A stretch of DNA of 64,000 bases, taken from Cydia pomonella (taxonomy: Eukaryota > Arthropoda > Insecta > Lepidoptera > Tortricidae). Both the position numbers and the translations under genes were made by a program. Under the pieces are notes generated by a model. It ran no database searches and was not told where the DNA came from. It worked only from the letters and a program-made list of their open reading frames with translations. Where the stretch lies: contig NC_084703.1 in NCBI RefSeq assembly GCF_033807575.1, positions 10,044,001 to 10,108,000 on the forward strand, written 5' to 3'. Shown piece by piece: positions 21,470 to 34,475 of this stretch (positions are counted from its first letter, which is position 1; the number at the start of each line of letters is the position of its first letter).

Positions 21470-23783
21470 ATCAGATTTTGTAATAAAAATTTCAGTAATT
21501 TTCAATTAAGTCTTGATTTCTATGACTGGGATGCTCTTTTGTGTAAAAGTTCTTGCCCTAGTAAGCTTCTTGAATTAGTATTAAATGTAATTAAACATTA
21601 TTTCAATGTACATTTTCCTCATACAAAATGCGTTGTAAGAAACCATTAAAATGTATGGGTTAGTGATGATATATATAGATTACGTCAGAAAATTCATTCT
21701 TATAAGCTAAAACTTTCAAACAACTTGAATAACGAAGAGTTTTCTAACTTATTGCAACTTGAAACTACTTACTCGATTGCACTAAAAAGTACACGAAGTA
21801 ATTATCTAAACGAAAAAATATCTAAAAGTACCAATAATAATATGAGTCGAAATATATGGGGAATTATTTCTTCTGAAACTTGTAAGAATTATTTAAGCGA
21901 GGAAACGGTGTGTTAGAAGTGCTGGTGAGCCGGTCGGAGGGCGCGAGCGACGCCGCGCGCGCCGCCGCGGCCGCCAAGCGGCTCAACAACCACTACGTGT
22001 CGGCCTACTCACGGCGGTGTCAAACCGTCCACTAGTGATGCACTTGCATATCTCGAACATTATCTGCCTCCGACACCGTTAAAATTTAATTTTGAACTGT
22101 TCACACTTAACTAAATGATAAAGTGTGTTAAAGAAATTAAACTTAAACACTCAAAGGATGTGAATGATATGTCAACCCACATATTAGGATACCTTCAATT
22201 TTAGTGTCCCTATTACTAAAGTTATTTAATGATTGTTTTCTAACGGGAAAGTTTCCAGATGCACTTAAAATTATAAAAGTGCAACCGGTATATAAAGGGA
22301 AAGCCGAAATGCATCTTATCGTCCAATATCGTTGATTCCTATAATTTCTAAAATCTTTGAGCGCCTACTTAGTGCCAGAATTCTAAAACACTTAGTCTCA
22401 AATAATGTTTTAAACGAGCATCAATATGCGTACCGACCGGGCCGATCGACCGTGAGTGCGGCGCGCGACGTCGCTAGCGTACCTGGAGGGCGGGCGGCAG
22501 GTCGCGGCGATATTCTGCGACCTCTCGCGCGCCTTCGAGATGGTCGACCACACGCTGCTTCTGGCGAAGATGTCTCGATACGGTATTGAAGGCCAATTTC
22601 ACAAATTCATTCATAGAATCATTTTTAAGCAATCGTAAGCAGTTTTAAACGCAAAGTCTAACCTGGAAACCATGGCTGATGCTGCGGTTCCCCAAGGCTT
22701 GACAATGGGAAATTACCTGTTTCTTCTGCTCGTCAATGATATCAGAATACATTATGTTCGCGGATGACACGTGCATCATAGTAAATGCAGATAATTTCTT
22801 AAACTTAAAATCCAAACTGAGAGAAGTTATGAAACTAATATCTCGCTGGTTCACAGTCAATGGTATGTGTCTAAACGTAGACAAAACGAATATAATTCAC
22901 TTTCAGCTGCGCAAAACGAACAACGACAAGCTCGATATAAGTTTGGACGATATCATTGTGCCCCAAGTCGATAGCGTAAAATATTTAGGATTTGTAATCG
23001 ATGAGGGCCTAACGTGGGCATCACACATAGATGATACTTGTAAAAAGCTGTCTTCAGCGTCCTATGCATTGTCTAGGTTGGCTCCCAGTCTGTCTATAGA
23101 TAATATAAAAAAAGCATACTATGGGTATTTTCATTCCATTTTAACCTACGGTATTGATTTGTGGTGTACCGCAGCCGGTCGTGACAAAATCTTTAAAATT
23201 CAAAAACGTGCCATTCGGGTTATTGCTAGAAAACCTGTTGATTACCCGGCACAAGAATTATTTAAAAAAACTCAAAATGTTATCTTTGCATAGCATTTAC
23301 ATCCTTGAGGCTTGCAAATACGTCAGACTGAATCTCAGCTTGTACATGACCAACGCGCAGCGCCTCGGCTGCAAGGCGCGCCGACCGCACCTGCTGCTCG
23401 CGCCATGCGCGCGCCTAGCCAAAACTCGCAAGGTGCTCGCTGTGTTTGGCGTTAAAATCTATAACGCTCTTCCGGCAGATATAAAAAATTCACCAAGTGA
23501 TACAATTTTTCTTAACAAATTAAAAACATAATATATCTTCTAGGGATGGCCTTTTATAGCACTGATGATTTTTTCGAATCATAAAAATCATCACTAACCC
23601 AAACAAATAACAAGTAATTAATTATAAATTTAAATGTGATAATGTAATTAATATGAATTTGTAATAATAATTAACTAGTACCTGACATGTAAAATTATTT
23701 AAGCATAGATATGTACATTTATTTATTGACTTGTAAAATTTGCCCTTTATCAATAAAACATCTGAATCTGAATCTGAATCTGT
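21470..23783 (+). pseudogene. Decayed LINE reverse transcriptase (non-LTR retrotransposon)
   Basis: A 5'-truncated LINE broken by at least four frameshifts and several stops. In order it shows: a pre-RT linker (SLDFYDWDALL...LLELVLNVIKHYF, 21500-21620; frame change near 21635); an AAKRLNNHYVSAYS patch (21960-22010, very GC-rich); LFNDCFLTGKFPDALKIIKV (22225-22285); FERLLSARILKHL and LNEHQYAYRPGRST (22355-22455); AAIFCDLSRAFEMVDH with the first catalytic Asp (near 22520); AAVPQGLTMGNYLFLLLVND (22680-22740); then FADDT, the catalytic pair (22757-22771); VDSVKYLGFVIDEGLTW (about 22970-23020); and YNALPADIKN near the C terminus. Frame changes lie near 22470, 22735 and 23270. The 3' UTR ends in (AATCTG)n at 23757-23783, typical of Jockey/CR1-type LINEs. 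The endonuclease domain is absent. Confidence 0.88.
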
Positions 23784-23813
23784 ATGAGAAGCACGGCCGT
23801 CGTGGACGCTGCT

Positions 23814-23883
23814 CTCACTGTTAGTGCTTGAGGAAGCAGACCTAGGCTCTCCGAAACAAATCGCGCAAGTGACTAAAAACACG
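23814..23883 (-). repeat. Right inverted repeat flanking the LINE
   Basis: CACTGTTAGTGCTTGAGGAA, AGACCTAGGCTCTCCGAAAC and GTGACTAAAAACACG mirror 21399-21466. The pair encloses about 2.35 kb that is almost entirely LINE, so the LINE probably inserted into an older inverted-repeat element. Confidence 0.85.
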
Positions 23884-24639
23884 TGAGTGTAAACCGTAAA
23901 ATTAGTCTAATGTTAGTATGTCACGACAGGTTAATTTTGATTAATGTATGTATACATTAATATTCACCTAGGTTTAGATATGGCTTAACTCTCGCGCCAC
24001 AGCCGTGCCATTTAAATGTTCCCCGAGACCGCATTTAATTCACTCTTTAACCACTCAGAATGGTGATGCGCGAAATAATTGCAGACAGTTAGCGCTGTCA
24101 TGAAGCACAACTCATCCATTCAAAACCGCAAAGCAACCTGACTTTATGGTCCCTTTCTGTCCTATTTATCAGAACAAAACCAACGGAGACAACACTACCT
24201 TATCATACATTACGATACCATCGAATCCTGTGGTAGATTGATAAACGGACATTCGTTTGTATTGCTTTAGGCTGGATATATTACCAATCGGAATTTCCAG
24301 TAATGTTTTCATCGCCCTGATTGAATGCGCTATAGCGGCAGTTAATAAATGGCGAGTTATATAGCTTGCGTTTGGGCGTTTTGACGGGATTCATGTTTGG
24401 AAATGTAAATCAAGGCTCACACATTCACATTACACAAATATTTGTTATATCGGACTACGTGAGAACACCCAATTCACTGACAGTAGTCAGTTTGAAAAAA
24501 AAAAAGCAAAAATAGACCTAAAAGTGCCTTTATATGAATATTTTTACCCGTCTTCTGTCATAAGATAATTTCGTTTCCTTCTCTGTGTCAGTACTTAAAA
24601 TATTCAGAATATAATTTACGGAAATAAGAAACCTATAAT
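23884..24639. other. Intergenic DNA
   Basis: No gene or element recognised. Confidence 0.4.
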
Positions 24640-24714
24640 TCTATACTTCTGTCTTTGTCCAGACTTATCAACGCAATAATATTTTCGACTATTAATTTGA
24701 TTAAAGCGACATCT

Positions 24715-24845
24715 AATTTGACCTTCCTTCGGTAACTGGTTGATATCAAATAATTTCGTAGGTTCATAAATTCCGAGAAACTTATTGGCACGAACTGGGA
24801 ATAGAACCACACGACCTCACCACACTCCTCGCCTCTTGGCCCTTT
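24715..24845 (-). mobile_element. Degenerate tRNA-derived SINE
   Basis: Read on the minus strand: GAGGTCGTGTGGTTCTATTC (decayed B box), CAGTTCGTGCCAATAAGTTT, CTCGGAATTTATGAACCTAC, TATTTGATATCAACCAG. These align word for word with the SINE at 1-205. It has lost the B-box consensus and is transcriptionally dead by inspection. Confidence 0.6.
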
Positions 24846-25812
24846 AACAAGCAATACTCATCAATTTTCTTCACAGCGTGATGAAATACTCAAGCTGTTC
24901 ATAAATTTAGTACAATGTGGCATCGGCTCGCGCCTGATTAAATGAAGCGAGCTTGTGTGTTTTCCCGCAATACAAAGCCGGCGTTATTGGCTGTATCGTC
25001 ATAGCCACATACCAATCAGGAAGGCTAACTATTGAGTGAGGCGTCGAGCGAAGCAGCGAACAGTGAACCATCGCATAAATTGTGTTTACGCCGGCATGGA
25101 GTGCTTTAACGGGCGGGTAGCATCGCCGGTTCCAGCGTTCCACTACACACACAACAAATTCAAAAGCAAATACTATCATAGTGCTTCATAGCAGCTCCTT
25201 GTTGATTTCAATATGGTACAGGACTCTACTCAACTTTGACATAGCGATATAGCAGCACTGAACAGAGCAATGATACTACTACGTTGGTTATCGTATCGAT
25301 CATAATTTACAAATTCGTCAATTGGTGACCGTGTTATACGAATAGAAATAACAGTTTGCCAGAAAAGTAAGTAGGTACTCTAGTAAGTAGGTAGGATTTT
25401 TCATTTTATTTTATCTTCTTTATTTTCTAGCTAGGTAGTACTTAGTATAGGGTTTGTAAGTTTACTTTAGCAACGATTGGTGAACTTGAACTATTTTGCC
25501 TGTTATAATAAATAAGAGGCAATATATTGTTTTGTTATTTTTTCAACTTCGGGATTTTCCTATTTACGTCACTTGTTTTTATTTTTTACTGAACGTTATC
25601 GGCAATTGTTTCCACTACCCAAAGTTTGGGAGAGTGTACCGTAGTTAATTTAATGCTAAAATTACGTGTTTTGGTTCACTGTTCAATGTAGAATATTTGT
25701 ATTTTATTGTTTTGATTATTGTATTGCCACCGATTTTCGAAAACGAAGTGTTATCACGCTCTCGGCCAACGGCTTTAACAATATTATTGTCTTAGAGTTC
25801 ACAGTTTCGGTG
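24846..25812. other. Intergenic DNA
   Basis: No gene recognised. A 90-codon minus frame at 24907-25179 has no splice context. Confidence 0.4.
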
Positions 25813-25954
25813 TTAGGGCCTGTTTATAAATTGATTAGTGTATAGTGAGATATTATACATTTGCTACTAGCGTTTCAGTAGCAAATAAATAATAAATAAT
25901 TATGTTATAATCTAGCACTAAATATTAACCAATATATATGTAAACAGGGCCTAA
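25813..25954. mobile_element. MITE with GGGCCTGTTTA ends
   Basis: TTAGGGCCTGTTTA at the left faces TAAACAGGGCCTAA at the right (12 of 14 positions), with further complementarity inward (ATTGATTAGTGTATAG against CTAGCACTAAATATTAACCAAT). An inner hairpin TTTGCTACTAG..CAGTAGCAAA sits at the centre. The flanking TA on both sides could be the target duplication. Confidence 0.6.
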
Positions 25955-27256
25955 TAGATACAAATAACTCGAGTGCAATAATGATTTTACATGATTTGTT
26001 TATAAATACATTTATACTTCATTTACCAAGTACCGTATTTTACAACTATTCAAATAAAAAATATATTGTATCTACTTTCGCGATATTAACATAGTAAGTA
26101 GTAAATTTCTAAAAACCCTCGTAGTTATTGAGAGGCTAGTTTCTATTGAATTGAAGTCATACTCCGGGTTCACTAGCTCAATTTTTAAGTAAACCCCGTT
26201 TTTGTCACAAAGGGCCTTGTAACTCCAAAATGGCAAGTTGAGGGCCGCGCCGCATTCAAGCCATTAGCACAAGAAGCTATTTCGTGCTGTACAAGCAGCT
26301 ATATAGGGGTATCTGGAAACTTTTATTACGATCGCAAACTACAAAACAAGCAAGCTACTAAAGAGGTAACTTTGAAAAATAAAAATAAACAATACACCGC
26401 CAGCGAAGGGTATGGCAGCTATTAAAAGTTACCGGCCTCCGCCTAAACTATGTAGTCCGTTTAAAGCAATAATTATGCATTATGTTCGCTCTGTATTCTC
26501 AAGAGTTGTCTGCATTTATGGAGATTTATAGTAACTTTACCAACTATAATGTAGGCGCCGAGACTCACTACGACCGCCTTGCACGTACACCACATTTATT
26601 ACAAATAATATAATGTTCTTGTTAAATTTAAACAACTATATTTCCCGTTATAAAGTTTAATAATATGACGTAATAGTATAACCGCAGTATAAACGTTATA
26701 GGCTAATATGCATACAAATTTTTTTCTTTGTTTTTTTATTCGATAGCAAGGTATAGTGTTATCTGCCGCGGTTGCTCATTTACGCGCTAGTATTGCCTAG
26801 GTACTCGTACGTGATGATTTTTAAGGTATTTCATCATTGAATCCCGTTGGTGCGGAGGCAGCATATTTCACACCTCCCGGCTATCCCGTACGCTCATTGC
26901 TACGTTGGCATAATTTGAACCACAACTTGTGCTTCATATGATTAACACAATGATAGGTTATATGTGGCAGTTTCTTTTGTAAAACCATATCGACGCTAGA
27001 AAGGAGAAATGGGATAAGCGACAGACTTGAGATATATTTAGTTATATTTATTATATCGTTGGAATCGCCAGATTTTTCTCCATCGAATTGACTAGGTTTC
27101 GTATGTAAGAAACGACTTTAGTGTCGCTTAAGCAGTCGATGATTTAGAGAATCACTGGCTCATTTACATTACTAAACGACTTGGTTTTTAACAACTTTTT
27201 GGTAAGTGGAGATTAGATGAAAAGTTATTCGATGTAATGAACTTTAGAGTTTTTTA
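25955..27256. other. Intergenic DNA
   Basis: No gene or known element recognised. Confidence 0.4.
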
Positions 27257-27263
27257 CTTGTTT

Positions 27264-27476
27264 GTTTTTTTTTTTTTTTTTCAAAAATTAAATTATTTTA
27301 TTGACAATAACAATATACATAATGGATATATACAGATGATTACTATAACTAGCTTATATCTAAAATAGGCCCTTGAGGCATTGTACCAAGGATGCTGGCG
27401 GCATTTCCTCGTTGTATCGCAATACTGATACGTTGTGCGAGGAAGCCGCCAGCTCTTCGGTCACCAGTCACCAGTT
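27264..27476 (-). mobile_element. 5'-truncated retroelement 3' end, second copy
   Basis: Almost identical to 13720-13890 (for example AACTAGCTTATATCTAAAAT, GGATGCTGGCGGCATTTCCT, CAATACTGATACGTTGTGCG). On the minus strand it encodes only the last part of the frame through ISIAIQRGNAASILGT. A 21-base T run at 27261-27281 is its poly(A) tail on the other strand. It is truncated further 5' than the 13.7-kb copy and looks young. Confidence 0.75.
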
Positions 27477-27847
27477 ATTATATTATTACCTTGTTTGTTA
27501 GTTCAGTTTAATCTTAACTTGGATATTTTTGCCTTATGACAAGTAACCTTTCACTGTCGGTGACTATGTTTACTTGGCCAAATAATATGATTCAATGTCG
27601 TTTGAGACATTTTACCTATATCTTAATGCACAATTTAACATAGATAGTTAAATTTACTTAACTGACAAATGGGAACTATTGGCGTTTATCATCATTTTCC
27701 TAATTTCTGATATAAAACTTTTGTCATTTATTCCGTTTTACTTCAAATTATTAGGAAATACTACAGTCATTTTAGCCAAGTTGTCGTATAGCAGATTTAT
27801 TGGAGGTACAACTTTAAAAAAAAAGATACACCCCACCAAAACATTTT
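27477..27847. other. Intergenic DNA
   Basis: No gene recognised; the frame at 27679-27870 is AT-driven and unsupported. Confidence 0.4.
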
Positions 27848-27985
27848 CATGTCAAATGTTGCCAAGATGAGACCATATGGCTCGCACGGTCAAATAGTTA
27901 TCAGATCTCATTTAGACCCAAGCTTCTAACTCTACATGCCTTACACGCTCTACAAGCCCTAACTTCACAAACTCTACACAAATAT
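27848..27985 (+). repeat. Dispersed repeat shared with 62.7 kb, copy 1
   Basis: ATGTTGCCAAGA, AGATCTC, CCAAGCTTCTAACTCTACA and CAAGCCCTAACTTCACAAAC are shared in order with 62668-62775. The pair defines an unnamed dispersed element. Confidence 0.6.
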
Positions 27986-30470
27986 ATAAATGTTTCACCT
28001 GACGCCCGTGTGACGGTAGTAACCAAATTTTTAACATACTTTCTTAGTGTTATTGTTTTTCATACTTTCAGAAAATGCCAAGTGAGGGAAATTATAATTA
28101 TATTTTTTATCAAAACTCTAGATAATTTTTTCCCTGTTTTGGTTTCAAATATGAAATATGCTATTCTTATAGGTATGTTGTAAGCAACTTTGATCTCAAA
28201 TAGGCACTTGTTTAATGTGGTCTTTAGACTCATTACTTACCTACTAATTAGAAATAAAGCTATCCAAATTTCTTAGAGCTGCTTTGACTTTACTGCTGAG
28301 ATTGACTGCTTAATTCATAAACTAATTCAGTAAGGAGCACTGAATACAGCAGCAGTTAATATGGGAGCAATTGTATAATTAAATTAGGATTATATTCCAT
28401 TTATAAAGTATACTTTGCCTCACTGGCTCATAGGTAGGCACTACAAATGCTTAGATATTCAATATCACCATTCAAGTAAGTAAGAATTTTTATCATAAAA
28501 CACGGAAATATTCTCCCCAAATTCCTAAAAAATATTAAGAATATACGAAATATTTGCTGCCGCCTCTACTTTAACTACAAGTACATAGTAGGTAATTATC
28601 AACACGATGACAAATTTTCTGAAAAAGTATGAAAAAGTACCATAAAATTGCATATTATCTAGGTACTGTTACGTAATACACAGCGAAAGTTCGTTGGTAT
28701 GCACGATATTCCGGGATTGGTAATCTCTGAAACTGCCGAATGGGTTTAAAAAAGTTTTTCGTTGTTTTCAACTTTTGTGCGCGCAAAGCTGAATATATAG
28801 GACAGTTGTGTTAGTTTTTACAGTAATGTTCTTTTAAAACTACTGCACGAAAATAAAATGGTCGTACGTGCACGAGTAGATGTTAACATAAACAGTTGAT
28901 TTAACGCTATCGCGATTGCCAAACAATTAGAATTGTAAATTGTTGACAGTTATTTTTATGCCTCGGAATAATGAATAAGTACCTACTATTGTTCAAAATG
29001 ATCACTCCCATGAGTGTTTACTAGTTAATGTAGTAGATATGTAAAGGGAAAGAACCAGGCCTGGCCTGATTACACGTCAATAAATGAACTTAACAAAATA
29101 CCAAAGTATTTATTCCTTAGAAAGACGGTAAAATAAAAGAAGAGGTCTTCGAAGACAGACTTGGGCGCTTATATACCAGAGCATGATGTTAACACACCCT
29201 ATTACATTTGTAACGGGTTTAAGAATACCTACGCACTACGTATACACAAGGTGGCATTGGGTTAATTATTCTAGGCCTTATACTTCAGAAATTAAGGTTT
29301 ATGATAAAGTGAGTGTTGTCGTACGGTATTCTCCGAATACAAGCCAGCTACACATTGTTACTGTCTGCCTCGAGATTTATGTGTAAACGGTCTCGAACGT
29401 GGTCTATGGAACGGCTAGCAACAGATTCTATACATAGCTGAAACACTTATTTACGTCGTAAACTTTTCCAAGCATTTCTAACATACAGAAGATTCTCAAT
29501 CGAATTGCAATTCTTATTTTAAGTTAAAATGTGTAAATATAAAAATAAAAAACCTTTGCTACTAGCGTGAGAGAAGGTATATTACTGGCCATATACTCGT
29601 ATGTAGGACGCACATTATAGGCCATAATTATTCTTATGTTATTATTAAAATTAAATTATTTATCATGTGTAATTATTTACGTAGGTCACTAGATAAGTTT
29701 TGCAATAGACCAATATGAAACAATGAGGTGGCCTATCACATATATTTTTTTAAACTATATTTCCATGGACAATGTTTGGGCGGAAACCATTTACTTTATT
29801 TTTAAATTTACTAATTAAAGGCGTCAATAGTATCTGATATTCCGTATAACTTTTACAAATGTAAATAATTTTCTGAAATTCGCATACAAAAATATATCTT
29901 TTAGAGTCTTAATTCTTATATATTAAAGACATCACTTTTTGTTAAGCTGTTACAGAATGGTAGATACTTATGAAGCGTTATTTGATCCGCTACTTTTGAT
30001 GCTGACTGTATTACTTCCATATGCTGCATTTGTACCGCACAACGTAAAGCCTCGTCATTAGGATTAGAAGGAATATAATTATTACTACAAGGTCAAAAGT
30101 GGAGGTAGCAACAGCGTCACGACATCGAGAACAGGTAACTAATTAATAATAATTACATCGGCTAAAAGGCAGGAAAAGCTAGGACGCGGACGCCTGACAG
30201 AGTTCCCGCTCGGAGCGAATAAGATAATTATATTCGGGACAATCTTTTGCTTTAATGCACACTGTAAGGCGCGCACTTCTGAGAGCAGCACAACTAAAGA
30301 TGAGGTACAAAATAATAGCTTTCTGTGGGTTGCCTACGAGATGGGTTCGTAAATGGATTTCTTGGCCCTGTTTCACTATGAAAATGTGTTGATTTAGTGT
30401 GTCTATTAACTACCTATGATTTCTTGAAGAATTCTTATCTGAAATTTATACTATAAAACCGATAAAAGAA
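27986..30470. other. Intergenic DNA
   Basis: No gene, RNA or recognised element seen in about 2.5 kb. Frames at 29183-29386 and 30179-30376 are unsupported. Confidence 0.4.
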
Positions 30471-30858
30471 TTGTATTCAATCACTTGGCTTAAAGAAAAC
30501 AATCTATCAATAAATCTCAACAAAACGAAATGTTTACAGTTTAGGTCATACAAGGTACAGCCACAGCAAATTAAAATGTTATACGACAATGTTGAAATAG
30601 AAGAAGTTGAGGACTCTTGTCTTATTAGACATCACAATAGATACTGTAATTGGAAAAAAAAAACATGTGGATAATGGATGCAAATAAGTTGCATGCAGGC
30701 AATTAATATTCATATGCATGGCCTTGTCATGTCATGGAAAAACTATTATCACATGCCTTATGGCAGAACATATTAGGGTTCAACAATGTAAATATTTATA
30801 ACATCTACTGTACTGTACCATATGTTCTTGTGAATAAACTTTAATTCATTCATTCATT
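30471..30858 (+). pseudogene. LINE reverse-transcriptase relic with 3' tail
   Basis: The frame from 30471 reads TWLKENNLSINLNKTKCLQF, the RT segment just after the catalytic FADD box, and continues KIEEVED-like to about 30630 where the frame breaks. The next 200 bp are a LINE 3' UTR ending GTGAATAAACTTTAATTC with an (ATTC)n tail at 30844-30858. The C-terminal coding part is deleted. Confidence 0.7.
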
Positions 30859-31347
30859 AGTGTTAGAAGTGTTTCATAAAAATATTTAAAACACAATAAT
30901 AAATAAGAGGATAAGTTCATGGTAGGTATATATTTACAATTATTGTTCTATTTTTAAATTGTATATATCATGGACATCAATATAACATGTAGGTAAGAAA
31001 TCTGTGTAGATACGAATTTTATTTTGTGATTATAATTTTATATACCCAACGCAGGCTTCGTCACAAAACAATACAACGGTAAAATCTGCAACAGGCTTCG
31101 TCAATTTACTTACCTTAAATTATACACAAAATAAATTAAAATCTACTGACTTGCCGCCACCAGGCAGTGTACCCAGAAGGTCGGCCGCATTGCTCTGTTC
31201 AATGGCGATGTTATTGTTTGCGCAAAGTACTAGCTAGCCCTTTACTCACCCGTGATGTCGTCGATAACATTAATACATTTTAAGTTAAAATAAGACTTTT
31301 TATATTTTTTATATCCATACTTAGCATATTTTTATAATAGCTCTTTT

Positions 31348-31796
31348 ACCTTCCGGGCTGTTCGGTTGTGGAATGCTTTGCCAGTATAATTAAGATTAGC
31401 GAAATCTCTAAAAGATGGGGATCTTCAAAAATCAGCTGAAACTATACTTTCTATCTCTATCTTAAGTTGCCATTTTATATATTGTATATGTTTAATTATA
31501 AATATATATATATTGTATATTTATTAGTGTATTAGGTATTGTTTTAATACTTATATAAGTAGTATGTGTGTTTGTGTTTAATAGTCTCCATATTTAGCTC
31601 CTTGCACTACCTGTTGACTCTTGTGTGAGTTCTAAATTTCCTGCTACCTAAAGGTTGTCTGGGAGAGATCGCTTTTTAGCAATAAGACCGCCTGTTGTTA
31701 CCTGGTTCTATTTTCCTTTAACATTTATTTGTAGTTTTACATGTATGTAAAATGTATAATTGTGCGTGCAATAAAGAATATTTATTTACTTACTAA
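31348..31796 (+). mobile_element. LINE 3' end (C-terminal codons plus UTR)
   Basis: At 31360-31440 one frame reads FRAVRLWNALPV, stop, LRLAKSLKDGDLQKSAE, the usual C-terminal pattern of lepidopteran LINE ORF2. The UTR carries GGTTGTCTGGGAGAGATCGC, TTTTTAGCAATAAGACCGCC, TGTTGTTACC and then AATAAA at 31770-31775. The insertion is truncated at its 5' side. Confidence 0.75.
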
Positions 31797-32112
31797 GCAC
31801 TTTCGTTTTGTTATAAGTAGTAAAAAAAAATTGATGAAAATAAAAAATCGCTATATGTATGCCGACAAGATTCCCTCAATTTCTCATGGATTTCATCATC
31901 AGAACAAGGTTTTGACAAAAATCGGTCCAACTTGGAACTACATATACTTTGAAATAAATAATGTTTTCGAAATCGGTTCAAAATAATTATCGTAGTAATT
32001 AGCTTGTGCACCTTGATTGCATACAGTCACCAAAAACTAAACAAGTAAAGTAGCCTAGCTTGTGTACTTTATCGATATAGATACAGTTACCAAAAAATAT
32101 TTCTACAAAGCA
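31797..32112. other. Intergenic DNA
   Basis: No gene recognised; open frames on both strands at 31741-32011 overlap the LINE tail and are not called. Confidence 0.4.
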
Positions 32113-32290
32113 GTTTTGAAGCTATGCCCCCAGCTTCGCCCGCGAGAGCACACCGGTCATTCCCTTTCCGAAAGCGTTGGCTTTTCAAAAGTTACATAGC
32201 GTTTGTCCTTTATTAGGGGTTGAGCTCTCTATATTTCTTTGATTAAAGCCGGTTCAGTAGTTAAGCCGTGAAATAAAACACTAACCGAAA
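32113..32290 (+). mobile_element. Helitron-like dispersed repeat fragment
   Basis: GCTATGCCCCCAGCTTCGCC, CGCGAGAGCA, CATAGCGTTTGTCCTTTATT, GCCGGTTCAGTAGTTAAGCC and GTGAAATAAAACACTAACCG follow the order of a common lepidopteran repeat that I recall as Helitron-derived. No terminal CTRRT is visible, so class is uncertain. Confidence 0.45.
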
Positions 32291-34089
32291 AACGGATACA
32301 GTTATAACAATATTATTAGCCACATAGATATTAGCTGGTTTTTCTAAGATGATTTATTAATTTGTTTACATGTGCAATTAACCTTCCTGTGTCCAGACGC
32401 CCCCTCGTTCCGTTTCATCCGTTTATCGCAAACATAAAATTTACATGCACCACCAGAAAATTACGTTACCATGTCGGAAACACAAAAACATATTAAAATA
32501 CATTAGATATGCCCGCTTGGGAACGACCTTATTTGAGATTCTTCCACATACATGCCTCACTCGATGTCACTTTATTCAATATTTGAGGGTTGACTGCGTG
32601 CTAGTTTTATAAAAATCTAAAGTAAGGGATCAAAGGTATAGGTATAAAAGGTAAAATACTTCCTATTACTTATTAAAACAAAATTGAAATAAATAACACA
32701 TTGAGTGAGATCTGAACTCGCGACCTAAACCTTAAAGTGAAGGAAATAGTGATGGAAATATTCCTACATATCGACAGGACTGCTGTACCTTAAGATTGCG
32801 AGTTCGAATGTAGGCAGTAATTTCTATGAGGCTTAGGTCCAAGAGACGACTGCTGTGGGATTTTTATGCAAAATCGATGTTTTATCGCTCTTTTATAGCC
32901 TCTCGTCTTTCTGCCAAATTGAGAGAAAGAAGGCGTGAGGAAATTCATTCGCGAGCCAAAGCGTTTCTCTAATTAAGCCTACTCTTTTATTTTTCGCTTA
33001 ACGGTCTACAGTCTTGTGTAAATGATGCTTTTATAGTTGCAATTAAGACTTTGGATAGTTTAGCGACTTTGTCGCGATTTAAAAGAAAGAAATTTATAAC
33101 CTTTTCATCTTAAATTTAGATTCCTATAAGTTCAACAACTATGCTAGCAAAATGTAAGTAAAGTTATAAATTTAGTATATTTTATTAACTTTAAAATAGA
33201 ACTAGAGAGTATGCTGCTGTTATATAGATAACTATATAACCACTGTTTCAGTTAGAAAATATTATTTCGTTTTCGTCGATACAAATGTCTGCGAGAGTAG
33301 CAGGAATATACAACTTTTACTAATTGATTATTAACAACTCTTTTAATCGTAATAACATATACTAAATATTAAGAAATATATTTATTTCCCGGTATTCATT
33401 ACAATCATGTTGTAAACATTACTAGCAAGCATTCTGGCATTTCTAGAATTGCAAAATGTAAATTATATATAATGTCTTAAATTATCTGTGTGCCAATGCC
33501 TACAAACAATATCTGAACAAACAATCAAGTACCTTCTTAAAATGTCAAAATATTCGATTTGTCTTAAAGCTTCGTCACACTGCAGCGGGCGTGAGCGGGG
33601 CGGTAGTGCGGCGTGCTGAAAGCGGCTTCTGCTCTAGTCAATTTACGGACAAGACGTATGGCGTATAACAAATAGTTTATAATAGCTAATCTATTAGTTT
33701 AATAATATATTGATATCATGATTCTAGTATTCTATACGAACTACTTACAATATAATATATCGTTATAATATTATTTCCGGTATGTATGGAATATGTACAA
33801 CTACTACGAATGTGACATCTTACTTATTTTACTGATTTTAGGCGAAAATGTTGTTAGGCATACAAATAAATACAAATATATTTTTTTTCTCAATTGAACT
33901 ACTTCAGCGCCTGTAGCACGGTCGCATTTTTATCACTTGTCACTATGCCTGTTACTTTCGCACTTACATACTTGTTAGAACGTGACAGTCATAAAAATTG
34001 AACGTGATAAAAAATTTACCGTGCTACAGCCACTGGTTAGAATTCCTTCATATAGTATCTTTAAATATGTTTTTTTATATACCTCGACG
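32291..34089. other. Intergenic DNA
   Basis: No gene recognised. Around 32700-32830 two B-box-like words (GATCTGAACTCGCGACCT and GCGAGTTCGAATGTAGGC) hint at decayed tRNA-like sequence but no A box could be placed. Confidence 0.35.
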
Positions 34090-34475
34090 GTGGCAAGCAA
34101 GTATAGGGCCCGCCTAATGGTAAGCAGTCACTGTAGCCTATGGACGCCTGTAACTCCAGAGGTGTTAAATGCGCGTTGCCGACCCTTTAAAAATCTGTAC
34201 ACTCCTTTTTTTCAAGAACCTCATACTGTAGACCCTCGGGAAAACCTCGGCAGGTAGCTCATTCCACTACCGGAGCGTGCGTGGGAGGAAGTTCCTCTTA
34301 AACCGCACAGTGCGTGACCATTTAGGTTCTAGGGTGTGAGGGCGGTGCGGTGATAGAAAGTAGCCGTGAGCATCATGTCAAACAATTCTTCAGAGCACAG
34401 CCCATTGTACAAGCGGTAGAACACACATAAGGATGCTAAGTCTCTCCTTGGACTGAAAGGTTCAATACAATTAGA
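34090..34475 (-). pseudogene. LINE 3' coding end and tail
   Basis: On the minus strand 34475-34360 reads LCVFYRLYNGLCSEELFDMM then FYHRTALTP, and 34330-34100 reads fragments of NELP..VFP..FLKGRQR..SGV.GVH, with stops and frame slips. This is a recurring C-terminal block of lepidopteran LINEs. The end nearest 34090 (GGCGGGCCCTATACTTGCTT on the minus strand) is the same tail found at 47074-47228 and 57575-57650. Confidence 0.7.

Noticed and set aside
22645..22884. 79-codon minus frame
   Set aside because: Antisense shadow of the LINE reverse transcriptase.
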